Shown here: one piece after another, positions 24,301-35,043 of the stretch
How positions within the stretch are numbered: the stretch's first letter is position 1
Layout of the letters: the number at the start of each line of letters is the position of its first letter
Source: Chroicocephalus ridibundus
Taxonomy: Eukaryota; Chordata; Aves; Charadriiformes; Laridae
Direction of reading: 5' to 3'
DNA length: 64,000 bases
NCBI RefSeq assembly: GCF_963924245.1
Contig: NC_086291.1
Span: 3,680,306 to 3,744,305 of the forward strand
Position numbers and translations under genes: made by a program
The notes under the pieces: model-generated
What the model was told of the DNA's origin: nothing
The model's input: only the letters and a program-made list of their open reading frames with translations
Databases searched by the model: none

Positions 24301-27300
24301 GCCTTAACTTAAAATAATAGAAAAATTGGGGTTGAAAAGACCTCAGGAAGTCGTATAGTTCAGCCTCTTGCTCAAAGCAGCATTGGCACTGACCAGGTTG
24401 CTCAGGGCTTTGTGCAGTCAGATCTTGAAAATCGCCAAGGATGGTGACGATACCACTTCTCTGGGCAGCTTGTTCCAATGTTTGACTGTTCTTATGGTGA
24501 AAATGTTTTCTGTATGTCAGCTTCAGAGTTCCCATTGACTCATAATGGAACCAAAATGGAAATTACAATAGAACTAGGGCAGCAATTAGATTTGTATATT
24601 TTGCTCACTGTGTATCATGCAAAAAGACAAGTTAGTCATAGGACTGGCTTAAAAAAAATATTTTTAAAAAGTAATATGTCTGTGTGTACTGTGCTGTGTA
24701 TTGAGACTGTTGCACAGTATAACTTCATTTGTATATTTCACTTGTGTCTTGTCAAAAAAACTCTACAGTACCCAAGTGGTTACTGCTTAATTTCAAATAA
24801 TTCTTTGTCCTCAGTTCAATGTCTGCCAGCACCAAATATTACTTGCAAAGATCACCTTGGCATAGAAAAAGTCTTTACGGGACATGAAGTTGGATTTTAC
24901 AAGCCTATTGCATGTCGCAGTGTGTAAGTACGCTATTGTTTTCTGTAATAACTTGTTTTCACATTGAAGTTTTTCTAAAATAGTATGATGTGTTTACAGA
25001 AGTAGAAGAAGAAATAAGGCAGAATTGTACACACATTGCCCAGTACTATAAGTAGTATAAAGATACAACATGCATGTTTATAAGTAAATCTGTCTCAGCC
25101 ATGGACACATTTTTCTTTGTTTACTTATGTTCATGTCTTTGCTTTACCTTAGTATTTTACCTTTGCTTTAGTTAGTACTTTACCCTGGCAAAAATTTGCC
25201 CCAATTGCTAAGGCTATGTTTCACGTACGCTTAAAATCAGCACAGCTGCTGAAATGATCTGGCTGTGGACACCTCTCCATCCCTTTCCCTGACATACCCT
25301 GCTCTATACTGAATCAGGGAACTGATCTGGGTTTGAGCTGACTTGGATCAGTTCCCCGAGTTGAGTCACAGTACAGTCGCTTCAAGTGCTTGTGCCAGCA
25401 CAAGGATGAGGGCAACTCAAGGATAAGGGAGAGTGGAGAAAGGAGGGCTGGACTGGGCTGCTCTGTTCAATGGCAGTACTGGTTCCTGCCAGTTTAAAGT
25501 CTGCCTGTAGCTGCAGCTTAAGTTGTAGTATGCATGGATATTGGGGGAGTTTAAGTCTCTTTACAATTCCTCAAAAAAAATCTCATTTAGAGGAACTGTT
25601 TGCTATTTTTAAACACCCTTTGTATTTAATCAAGTCCTCTGTGTCTTTTAAAAGCCTGTTTCTGAAACATGAAAATGATGGACCTAGTTTTTCTAAAGCA
25701 CGTTGTGAGCAATGGAGAGCTCTGGATACCAATAAATGTTCCAACTGACCAATGCTAATGATCAGCAAACACCTGTCAGTGCCATTTGTTTCTCTTTTCT
25801 GTGGGATTCACGTAGGAGCTTTTCTCTTTTCTCCTACTGGAATCTTTGGAAATTAAAACTCCAGTAATATTTGCTGGGTGTTCCTTGTCACACTAGTGGG
25901 CAAATAACTCCGATGTGATACTTCCTGCTCAATAATTTGCCTAACTAAGAAGTACAGCTCTGCCTCTTAGTTTCATAAATATTTTCTCTATATTTAGTCT
26001 TCTCAACAGTCAAAGCTCAGCAAATTGAAGAAAACATATTATTACATCTAATCAAATTTAAATGCTAGCAAACTAGACTTCAGTCACATTTTTGTCCAGA
26101 AACAATTGCGTTTCAGTTCCATCTGTGATGGGGACTGAGAATAAGATGAGCTATACTAGTTTAATAAAATTACTTCCTCTTTGGAGTAGACAGTGATTCT
26201 TACGTTTGGAGGTTTTTTAGTATACATATATTTTTGGTGTAATGTTTTGTAGAAACATTTTTAAATGGAGTTTTTCTTTACATTTATTAATTAAAAAAAA
26301 CAAATCTATGTAGGCAGAAAAATGTTGTCCTCCTTACGATGTCTGTTACTTGATTGTGACTATTATTTACCATGAAATAATCAATGGTTACACTACCAAA
26401 AGAATTTGCTGTGACTTTTCTAGTCCCACGCCTGCTAGTATGGCAGAAGGGGAAGAGGACCCTTTGGGGGCTTTCTGAAAATTCCAGTAAAATACAGCTG
26501 TGAATGTAAAGAGTTACGCAAGCATGCCCTTGATAAAGCCCCAAAGCCAGTTAGAAATGGCAGCAAGATTAATATTAACCATTCTTCTTATGTACACTTG
26601 TTTAAAAAGCGGTCTAATCAATTATCATTTTGTGAGCCTTTTATAAGGCGTTTTGAATGGCCTGTGTTAGAAACATTATTTTAAGCAGGAATCTCCAGCC
26701 TGATATTACAACAATAGGCCTGCCCTTTCTACTGCTTTTTGGAGATTTTCCAGCATCTTATCTGAGTTTTGATGGAAACTGTAACTGTCTTCTGGCAGAA
26801 ATAACTGCACCTCATTTAACCAGAAAATTGGTTTGAGAAGGCATCTTCCCATAGCGGGATTGTCCTAGCAAGGGAACAGCAGGTTAATCTCTGTCCCTAC
26901 CTTTTAGAAGGAGCGAATCATCAAGTTGTCCTTGGCCAAAACTGTAATTTAACAACAGTCCAGATAACAGTTCTGGGATCCAGTTATTTTAGAGCAAGAC
27001 CAGGAGATGTTGTATGTTTGTGTAAGTGGATGTGTTCAGGTTGCTCTAGTATTAGTTCAAACAAAAGCTTGTAAGCGCTAAAAAGGTTGCTTCAGCAAAG
27101 AAGTACTGGGAGTCAGGATTGCTTTGTGTTGTTTTTAATTTGATGTTTTGGAGGTAGATTTTTTTGCCAAATTCTGTAATTCCCACAATTGGCACTCTGT
27201 CGTGTACTTTGCTTAATATCAGTGCAGGCCCTGATTCTGCAGACTCGAAATGTCCATTGCTCAAGTATTGCCATTCCAGGCGAGGGGTCCATCAAATGGT

Positions 27301-30300
27301 AGTCCATGAAATTCATGAAGTTCAGTGTGGACAGGTCTTTGAGCACAGAAACCACTGTGACCTACAGCAGTACCTGCATATTACCAGCTGGTGCGGGAGG
27401 GCTGGAAGAAAATGTTTTTCACGTGGCAGCTGGAAGAAATCTATGCAGAAAAAAATAAAGATTGGATGAGGCTGAGAAGCAAGAAAAATTCAGAAGAGCA
27501 ACTGAAAAGAAATTGCATCTTTTACCCAATTGTAGAAATTCCTTTAGGTGCCTGGGATGTGTTATTTTTCTACTTGAGTGGATGCAGCCTTGTTACAGTA
27601 TTAACGTGCTTCCACTTCATACTAGATTTCATCTGCCCGTCAGTTTGATGCTGACTAGGTTGCAGACTGTTCTGCTTCTAAAATCATCTCAGTGTACAGG
27701 CCAGTGCTCAGTTTATTACTGGTTTTGATCAGGAGGATCTCAAATTAAACTGTGTTCCCACCTTTCATGTACGAGCTCTTTTTATGCTTTAGCGTCCTTG
27801 GAGGGTTGTTGACACTTCGTAGTTGATAAACAATTTCCAACAGTTTACCTCAACTTTTAAATAAAACCATTAGTTGTTCTTTACAGTGGAAACAAGACAT
27901 TTCTAAAGACGCTAATTTACGTTACATTAGGTTCCAGGAATGCCCAGAATGTTCTGTGTTGCTAATAAGTACTAAGTAACAAATATTGAGGTAAGAGTCA
28001 TGATTTAATCACTTAATGTTGCCATTAAGTTTTAAAGTCAGTAAATCTAGGTAATAAGCAAAAAGCTAGATCTTTATTTGGCATTGAAAGTGCTTAATAA
28101 AGGTGCTTGGACCTTTCTTATCTACTGTCTTTGTGAAACTCTATGTTTTATTCAAATGTCAATGAAGAGTTTAATTTGGGCTTATTAAGGAATTGCTGGC
28201 ACATAGTAGTGCACGTATCAAAACAGTGAATTATTTAATATTTTTGAAGTTCTAATTACATTTGGGTTTGCTTTTCTTTTCAGAAGCTAGCTGTTTGCCA
28301 ATGCAGCAAAGAATGCAGCAAGTTCTAGTATTGATAGCTCTGTGTTTCTAGCTCGCTTATTAGCGTAAAGTTCACATGAGCAATGACTAAAAGTTAGAGG
28401 TGGTTAAGTGGCCACATCACTCCAGCTGTTGGCACAGACAGTGCCAATTAGTATAAATCTCAAAAAGTCTGTTGTATCTGTGTATTTTGTATGAGTAACC
28501 ATGGGATGCTTAACTTTAGGGTTCCTCTCTCCCACTGTACACCTTTGTACTCTCAACAGTTCTTTTTATTTGTGAGTTTGTGCCATCAGAGCGTAGTAAA
28601 TGGATACATGACTTACCCTTTTTGTTGAATCCTTCCTGCAGCTTCTTCTGCCAGTGGCCATGGTTCATTTCTCCTTCAGATCTCATTGCAATTACTGTCT
28701 CTGCTGACATCTCACCTGTCTGTCCTGTTCCCCTCGATTTGTCTGCGTGCGAGACTAATGCCTACAGACAGTGTGCATGCACCTCTTAGCTTTCTAGGGT
28801 TGTCTCAGTAGGGTTGAACTATTAGGAAGTGCTCTGTAAAACTGGGAATGTATCAGCCACTGAATTGTGTCTTTCTTGACAAGAAATCATGATTGTGTTT
28901 CAGAATAATCTGTATTCTGCAAGAGTATACTTGAGTTGCAGCAGCTGAGGTTGCTTTAGGGAGGATGCCTACCCAGTTTGAAAGCTTGACATTATAATTC
29001 TGTGTCCGTTAATTGAAGATAAATAACAAGTCTGTTTTGTTTGGTTGTTTTTTTTTTTTAACTGAAGCAGCAGGCAAATGAGTCACTAATTTTCAAAAGT
29101 GAATATATTTTGCATTGTCTACATTAGTTGTTTCTTTTGACAGAAATGGATACTCCTACAAGGTGGCAGTGGCTCTGTCCTTATTTCTTGGATGGTTGGG
29201 AGCAGATAGATTTTATCTAGGCTATCCTGCATTGGGTAAGTTTATTTCTTTGTTTTTTCTTTGAGCTAAAGCTTATTGTTATGACTGAGTTGTATGTGTA
29301 TATTTATATTTTGAGTAATGAAGGCTGGCAGTCATAGTTTTAATATTGACAACAAGAATCCTTACTTTATTTTCAAGTAAGATAAAATCCTGCATTATCC
29401 TAAGCCTGCTAGTCTGTTGGAGTGAGTGGTGACAAATGGATATATAGTTGTCGAACAGATAAAATCCTAATAAGCAAACATGATTATTGCTATTAATAGT
29501 TTTGCTTTATGTTTGCAAAGCAATGCTTTGCATTGATGTTTACCGCAGCATTCTTTGTGAGGCGCTGAAACAGAAGTGGTTTTGACTGATGAGCCAGCTA
29601 CTTAAATGATGCTTGATTCTACCAGGAAAATACTGGACAAACTTTGTGATAAACCTAGTGTTTTGGGCTTTGGAATTTATTCTGGCAAATGCGTACCTTC
29701 AAGATAGGTCACAGTATTAATAAGAGTTCTGCCGAAGCTGGGACCTTGAATAAGACTTACCTCTGGTTAGTGTTTTTAGGACCTGATTCCCAGGGTGATA
29801 ATGGCACTGGCGTTTAAATAATGGAAATGCCTTAGTGTATTAGAACTGCTTTCACTGGCTAGGGTTTTCTTTGTTTCTGAGCTGGATGAATGGAGTAAAT
29901 CTAAGTCTAGATAGCATGGAACAATGGATTGGAAAAAGCTATACATGTTACTGTCACTTCAGCTAAGAATTTTGAGTTTCTGCCCTTTAAATGCAAACTC
30001 TTGTTTTTTTAATAATATTGTCTGTCCTTGATAATCTTGTGTTAACATCTGTGTCTTTTTTTCCCTGAGATTCTGTAATTAGTACTTACTTTGTCCGTCT
30101 GTTTCACAAAAAGATATATTTTTGGAAGCGGTCAATAAGGTGCATTTTTTTGTTACATCATTTGATTTGGGATAATAATTTACAGTAATCATTTTGTAAT
30201 ATATTATAGCAATGTAGTTGTATAAATCTTCGGTTCCTATATGGAAGTTCTTTATGGCTCATGCTTGTTAACCCTACTGGAATATACTGTACCCAGTAAC

Positions 30301-33300
30301 CAAAGTTAAAAGACTCAGAATTAAACTCTTTCAAAGTCAAGTTTTCAAGCTTTTGAAAGGTAAAGATGACAAAGCCAAATAGGTAAGAGTAGGAAAGGAA
30401 AAAATAAATCCATAAATGGGATTCATTGACAGTGGTTGATTGGGGTTTTTTTAGGTGATCCATGCCTTGGCAAAAAATGGTTAAGGAAGGTAATAGCATT
30501 GAAATATTTTGAACAAGTGCAATGAAGACTGTAAGTGGTTTTGGATTATTTTTTTCTTTCTCTTTTGCTTAAAGAGAGCACAAATACAAACAAGCTGTTG
30601 AATATGAAGAAATCAGGAAGGCAACCTCTTCCTCTCCCACACACTGTGAACTAAACCATAAGTTTTACTGCGTAAGAGCACTATTTTTTCCCTCTCTGTT
30701 TTAGAGCAGTTTATTTTCTCAGCGTGATCTGCTTGTGGGGAGGGAAGTGAGGAGGAAGAAGAAAAAAATCAACTTTACCCTGCACTCCAGAAACACATGC
30801 CAGGTTCAGAAACAGTTCTTCTACATCCAGTAACATAACGGAGTAGCCGGTTCCTCAAGCAAACTGGAGCTGCTGCCGGAACCAGCAGTGGGAAGAGAAC
30901 TGCTGGGTTCCTAAAATGCCAACTGATGGTGAGGTTCAGGACCAGAGCTTGAGAGGAGATGGTATAAGGAGGGTAACAGATAAATATCTTAAATGGTGAC
31001 TGCACTTGGTGCAGGTAATAACAAAGTAAACTGTTCACCAGAGTCTGACATTATTCGGTTATCTTAACTGTCATTTCCCAAGGTTAGTGTTTCTTTAGCT
31101 GGCTGTTTCCCCTGTGTTTTGTTACACTGCTGCTGGTACTGGTACCCAAACTAGCTATGGGTGGCTACTGCAAGTCTTGCACATCAGCCACTGGGAACAA
31201 GTAGTTTTAAACAATTTTATACTTAGTTTTTTGGCACATTTAAGTGCTTTAATATGCACGTAGGCTTTTCCTCTAATCAGCCGAAAGTCCATCGTGCTAC
31301 TACTCTTTCATCTTCATGGTTGTTAGGTGTGTTTTCCCTGTTTTCTCCCACTACTGTGTTGTTCTGTGGAGAGATTATAAACTGTCTCCCAGGAGTTTAT
31401 AAATCAGGCTAGTTCCATCTTGTCAACTATGGGAGCTACATCCAGACAGCGGGATGCTCTCCCTGCAGCGTGCAGTTACTCCCCCACTCTCCTCCATGTG
31501 CAGCCTCATAAAGAGGGCATGGGGGAGAGAGGTGGTGTGCAGGACAGATTGCTGCTTCTGAGAGAGGGCAAGCATAAAGGAGGAGCTGAAGGTCAGGAAA
31601 CCTTCAGATGTTTGATCAAGAGCAGGCTCATTCTTTGCAGAACAGCCGGGAGGTTTTACGAGCAGGTATTGCGCAGCACAGCGCACGTGGTGGCTGTGGG
31701 GAAGGGGTGCTCTAGGATGCTGCACTGGCTCATCTCATCAACGTGCTTTCTCTCATGCCTTGGAATTGTGCTGGCGCCTGTAAGCACAGTAAGGACGTGC
31801 TTTTGAGCAGGGAACTGGGTTTTCCCTGTATGGCGTAGCCTACAACTGACTGATACGCATTGCTCTTCACACTGTCTATGCCTGGGTAAAGAGACAAATG
31901 GCTTCACAAGGAGCATCTCATTCTCAAAATAACCTAGATGTTTGCCTAATTCAGCTGAAGCATTACTTACAATATATATAGTACTTATTGTATTATATTT
32001 ATTGTACAAGAAGCTACTGATATTAAAAAAAATTAAAATTTTAAGACAGCCTCCCTCTTCTGAAGGCATTTTCCAAATGAAGTCTGCCTTGCATGGCAAC
32101 TTCCAATGAAACATTTATCTGTTAGTTGCTATTCCCATGTATTTTCTATTAATGTTTCATTTATTCATACAAAAAAATAACATTTTTGAATACCAGTTAA
32201 AAGGAAGTGTTTTATATATGTGTATATATATATTCAAAATAAATTCCTATTTCAGCAAAAATATAAAAATTATACAAAGTAGCATGTTCTGAAAATCAAA
32301 TCAGTATGTGCTGCAACTCATAAGATGGTAGAAAGTCTCTTTCTATTCGTAAGTAAATTCTGCAGCTCAAGTTGGGATTTTTTTTCTGTCTGTCCCTCCG
32401 TCAAAGAAAAGAAAATTTCCAGTAACTTGGTTATCAACTTTTGCCTTTCCTTGTTTAAGAATATGTATCTGTTAAAAAAAATAAATTGTTAATGCTTAAT
32501 ATCTTTAAAGTGTATTCAGGATATAGAAATGTCAATCTGCAGTTTGTTTTTTTCCTGGATAATTAAAGATGCATAGGTGTGTTTCTAGATATGTGTGTGT
32601 ATATATATTTTGCAGGATGGGGAGAGAGTTGGGATGTGATTGTCACCAGAAACCTGTGAACTTCGTAGTGACAGGCTTAAAGATACAGTTAAATTTTATT
32701 TTCCTTTTTTAGGTTTGTTAAAGTTCTGCACTGTAGGATTTTGTGGAATTGGTAGCCTAATTGATTTCATACTTATTTCAATGCAGGTAAGTCAGGGCTC
32801 TCAAAACAAGATACAAATCTGTGTTTGTTAAAGCTTTGATTGCTAATTCTTTGTTAGCATTTTAGCCTTAAGAACCTTTGTGTATTGAAAATTAAAGGCA
32901 TTTGGTTTAGCTCTGTTTGTAGATTGATGTTGTAGAATATAGATACAAAATATCAATATATTTGTTGTTTGAATTAAAAATTAGATTAGCTATCTATAAA
33001 TACTCGTAATGAATAGCTTGGAAGCTATAACACCGTAAATTCACTTTGTCAGAACCTGCGAGCTTTTTATGAGATGCAGAGTGTTGGACTTTGCGTGCAA
33101 TGACCTGCTGTTCCCAGAATCCTGAAGTTCTGCATTTGCATGTGCTTTATGCTGATGAAGCCCATCATCTGGGGTGGCCATGCAGCATGCAGGAGAGAAG
33201 ACATCGCCACTTTTTTTTTTGCTGCCTCTCCTCCAAATATAAGTCCCGTATCACCTGAGAGCTGTGACTGTAGGATTCATGGTCGTTAAATCCCCACCGG

Positions 33301-34128
33301 GGTGACATCTTGTGACATCATGGAATTGCCAAATTGGCTTGTTCTACAGTGCATCCATTTAGCATGAATTACAAATTGCCTATGATGACCTTAAAATGCA
33401 CGGCAGATATGGGTTTATAGAAAAATATTTTAGAAGAATGTGTCTTTGTATATACGTCTTTTAAAGTACATGCATTCTCAAATTCCTTTTTGTGCTGTCG
33501 CAGTGATGTTGCCTCAGATCACTTACAGATACAGTTGAGAGTATCTTTCATCTCTCCTTATTCATCTTCCTGGTGATCCCACATCAATTTAGCATTTCCA
33601 GAACAAAAAAGCCATGATCTTCTCTCCTTCTCTCCATTCCCTACCTGTGCCGTATTTCAAAGATAGTTGTCATCAACCTAATTCTCTCCTGCCTGCCCTC
33701 CTTTGTTTAAGAAAAGTGGTTTGGAGCCCACTCATTTGTTAGCCTGATTTTGTGCCTCAAATCCTCATCGGCTTAACCTAGTACCAGCGCCTGGCTGTGT
33801 AATTTGGTTGATTAGAAGCCCTAGGGAAATGTTCCTTCTGAGACAGTGCTTGCTAAAATAGTTAAACTACAGCATAACTTCAAAATAAATCTAGTTTCTG
33901 TTTGACTAATTAAGCATGACTAATTTTATGATGGGAAAATTAGCTGTAATTGAGACATTAGCACAAAGTGTATATTTCACTTCATATTGAAAAGTCTTGG
34001 TTCTTTTTCTCTCGTAGATCGTCGGACCTTCCGATGGCTCTAGTTACATTATAGATTACTATGGAGCAAGGCTTACACGGCTCACTATTACCAATGCAAC
34101 GTTCAGGAAAATGCAGACCTATCCTTAA
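21158..34128 (+). CDS. TM2D1: TM2D1 (TM2 domain-containing 1), complete, 206 residues
   Basis: TM2D1, first described as beta-amyloid-binding protein BBP, is a small membrane protein of the TM2 family, relatives of Drosophila almondex, amaretto and biscotti, which act in Notch signalling. Six exons (21158-21318, 22454-22527, 24815-24923, 29144-29235, 32713-32786, 34018-34128) join in frame. The product has a signal peptide (hydrophobic core LLLFCFVGAAV, about 24-34) and an extracellular/lumenal region with Cys 47, 57, 72, 81, 89 and 112 and sequons at N64, N71, N74 and N86. The TM2 domain has helix 1 at about 120-134, the loop DRF at 136-138, helix 2 at about 147-169 and a short tail ending MQTYP. 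The length matches mammalian TM2D1 (about 207). The ATG has A at -3 and G at +4. The signal peptide region is Ala/Arg/Gly-rich and diverged; the TM2 domain is nearly identical to human. Confidence 0.97.
21319..22453 (+). other. TM2D1 intron 1, U12-type AT-AC intron
   Basis: The intron starts ATATCCTG (consensus ATATCCTT) and ends TGAAC, with terminal AC at 22452-22453. A branch-like TTCCTCAAT at 22436-22444 (consensus TTCCTTAAC) sits about 10 bases before the acceptor, in the usual U12 window. There is no polypyrimidine tract ending in AG. The frame and the conserved residues Q-Y across the junction fit only this joint. The first part is CpG-rich, the rest AT-rich, with no repeat seen. Confidence 0.88.
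22454..22527 (+). CDS. TM2D1: TM2D1 exon 2
   Basis: The 74-base exon was found by translation and is too short to show as a long open frame. It completes Q54 and encodes YMCDEPKIDNSTQEPMNCTN followed by HTAY and one base of V79. Human TM2D1 as I recall it has CKDPKIND-TQEPVNCTNYTAH here. It carries Cys 57 and 72 and three sequons (N64, N71, N74). The acceptor is AC (U12) and the donor TATG|GTAAGG (ordinary U2). Confidence 0.93.
22528..24814 (+). other. TM2D1 intron 2
   Basis: This is a GT-AG intron of about 2.3 kb, AT-rich, with A- and T-runs near 23848-23859 and 24019-24033. It contains one old CR1 fragment at about 24310-24540. Nothing else is recognised. Confidence 0.7.
24310..24540 (-). 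mobile_element. Diverged CR1 LINE fragment in TM2D1 intron 2
   Basis: The sequence contains the reverse-complement CR1 tail region: AAAAGACCTCAGGAAGTC, CAGGTTGCTCAGGGCTTTG, CTTGAAAATCGCCAAGGATG and CTGGGCAGCTTGTTCCAATG. It runs on the minus strand and is more diverged than the copies at 19.8 and 50.8 kb, so it is an older subfamily member. The terminal ATTCTATG repeats are degraded. Confidence 0.85.
24815..24923 (+). CDS. TM2D1: TM2D1 exon 3
   Basis: The 109-base exon encodes residues 79 (part) to 115 (part). It includes CLPAPNITCKD, with sequon N86 and Cys 81 and 89, and FTGHEVGFYKPIACRS with Cys 112. PAPNITCKD and (G)NEVGF-KPI-CR are hallmarks of TM2D1. The acceptor is TTTGTCCTCAG and the donor AGTGT|GTAAGT. 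V115 is split GT|A. Confidence 0.95.
24924..29143 (+). other. TM2D1 intron 3
   Basis: This is a GT-AG intron of about 4.2 kb, AT-rich. Open frames on both strands are short and domain-free. I see no recognisable repeat family. Confidence 0.6.
29144..29235 (+). CDS. TM2D1: TM2D1 exon 4: TM2 helix 1 and DRF loop
   Basis: The 92-base exon encodes NGYSYKVAVALSLFLGWLGA followed by DRFYLGYPAL. The first transmembrane helix (about 120-134) runs into the DRF motif (136-138), the defining signature of TM2 domains. The acceptor is TTTCTTTTGACAG and the donor TTGG|GTAAGT. This is the most conserved part of the protein. Confidence 0.97.
29236..32712 (+). other. TM2D1 intron 4
   Basis: This is a GT-AG intron of about 3.5 kb. 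A moderately GC-rich island at about 31420-31810 is open on both strands, but I see no homology or domain. The rest is AT-rich, with a TA-rich microsatellite at about 32213-32232. Confidence 0.55.
32713..32786 (+). CDS. TM2D1: TM2D1 exon 5: TM2 helix 2
   Basis: The 74-base exon completes G146 and encodes LLKFCTVGFCGIGSLIDFIL followed by ISMQ, the second transmembrane helix of the TM2 domain. It appears identical to the mammalian sequence as I recall it. The acceptor is TTCCTTTTTTAG and the donor CAG|GTAAGT, phase 0. Confidence 0.97.
32787..34017 (+). other. TM2D1 intron 5
   Basis: This is a GT-AG intron of about 1.2 kb. I see no repeat or additional exon. Confidence 0.6.
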
Positions 34129-34136
34129 CCCTGGCA
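34018..34136 (+). CDS. TM2D1: TM2D1 exon 6: last coding exon
   Basis: The exon encodes the C-terminal 36 residues IVGPSDGSSYIIDYYGARLT and onward to MQTYP, then TAA at 34126-34128. The tail has a sequon at N196 (NAT). The acceptor is TTTCTCTCGTAG. Eight bases after the stop lies CTGGCA|GTAAGTG, a near-perfect donor, so the exon may end at 34136 and be followed by a non-coding exon. Because the stop is so close to the junction, nonsense-mediated decay would not be expected. Without splicing there, the exon would run on to polyadenylation signals near 35 kb. Confidence 0.93.
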
Positions 34137-34988
34137 GTAAGTGTCACGAATGTATAGGTGCATTTTGTGTTCGCAGATGGATCTAGTTGTCCACTGAAAT
34201 TGCTGATGACTTATTAATTACAGTTCGTCAGAGCTGAATATTAAATGTACATTGAACAAAGATGATAAAATATGAAAATTCCTCAAGTGAATGAGCTTAC
34301 CTCAAAGGCGCCAGGTTTCTTTGTGGCTGCTCTGTTTCTGCGAGCATGTGGTTTGTTGCCAAGTTGTACCGTTTGTGAAATGTGCAGACTTGTGCAATTT
34401 GCACTGGTGTTGTTCTGTGTCTAAGTATAATTTAGAGTTTATAAAGAGGTGGAGAAAGTTGTTCAGAACAACTATGCTGATCTTTAGTCCGTTGAAATTG
34501 ATGAGAGTTTTAGCATGGGTGAGCCAGGATTACACCTGGGGTTTGTTTTCATAACTATGTGGCAGTTTGTAAATGAACTTAAATATCCCAAACCACAGAA
34601 ACTGCCTTTCTTTCTATCGTGTTACTTAAAATCCACACGTCCCTAAATTGGGCGCTGGTGTATCCTGTGAAATTCTATTAAATCAAATAATTGTTTCTGT
34701 AAAGTTTAAAGACAAATTTCGGTCAAGTTGCAAAATTTGATCAGTGCTGATCAACAGTAGACATGTGTATGCATAAAAAATAGAACCGTAGATGACACAT
34801 CACAAAAAAGGAGGGTGCCTGTTGGGGTGCCTGGATGTTAGAATAGGAAATAATCATTCTGCTTATTTTGATGGGGGGGGGGTTCCTCCCTTGCCACCAT
34901 CCCTAGTGAAATACCTTCTTTTTCTGAAAAGAAATTGGTGCATGTGTTTTACAGCTACAGAATGTCAAAAAAGAGAATTCTTTGTACC

Positions 34989-35043
34989 AATAAAGCCCTT
35001 AAAAGGTTCTTATTTTAGATCAGTTGGGTTTCATTGAAATAAA
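34989..35043 (+). terminator. TM2D1: Candidate polyadenylation signals for an unspliced TM2D1 3'UTR
   Basis: AATAAA occurs at 34989-34994 and again at 35038-35043. The second is followed by TTCTGTGTCC and a T-rich stretch, a plausible downstream element. Use of these sites would give a 3'UTR of about 0.9 kb without splicing after the stop. Confidence 0.4.

Noticed and set aside
24478..24927. 149-codon frame around TM2D1 exon 3 as a single coding unit
   Set aside because: Only 24815-24923 is the exon; the upstream part runs through the end of a CR1 fragment and intron sequence.
31420..31806. 128-codon frame in TM2D1 intron 4
   Set aside because: It is open on both strands, has no recognisable domain and no splice sites joining it to TM2D1.
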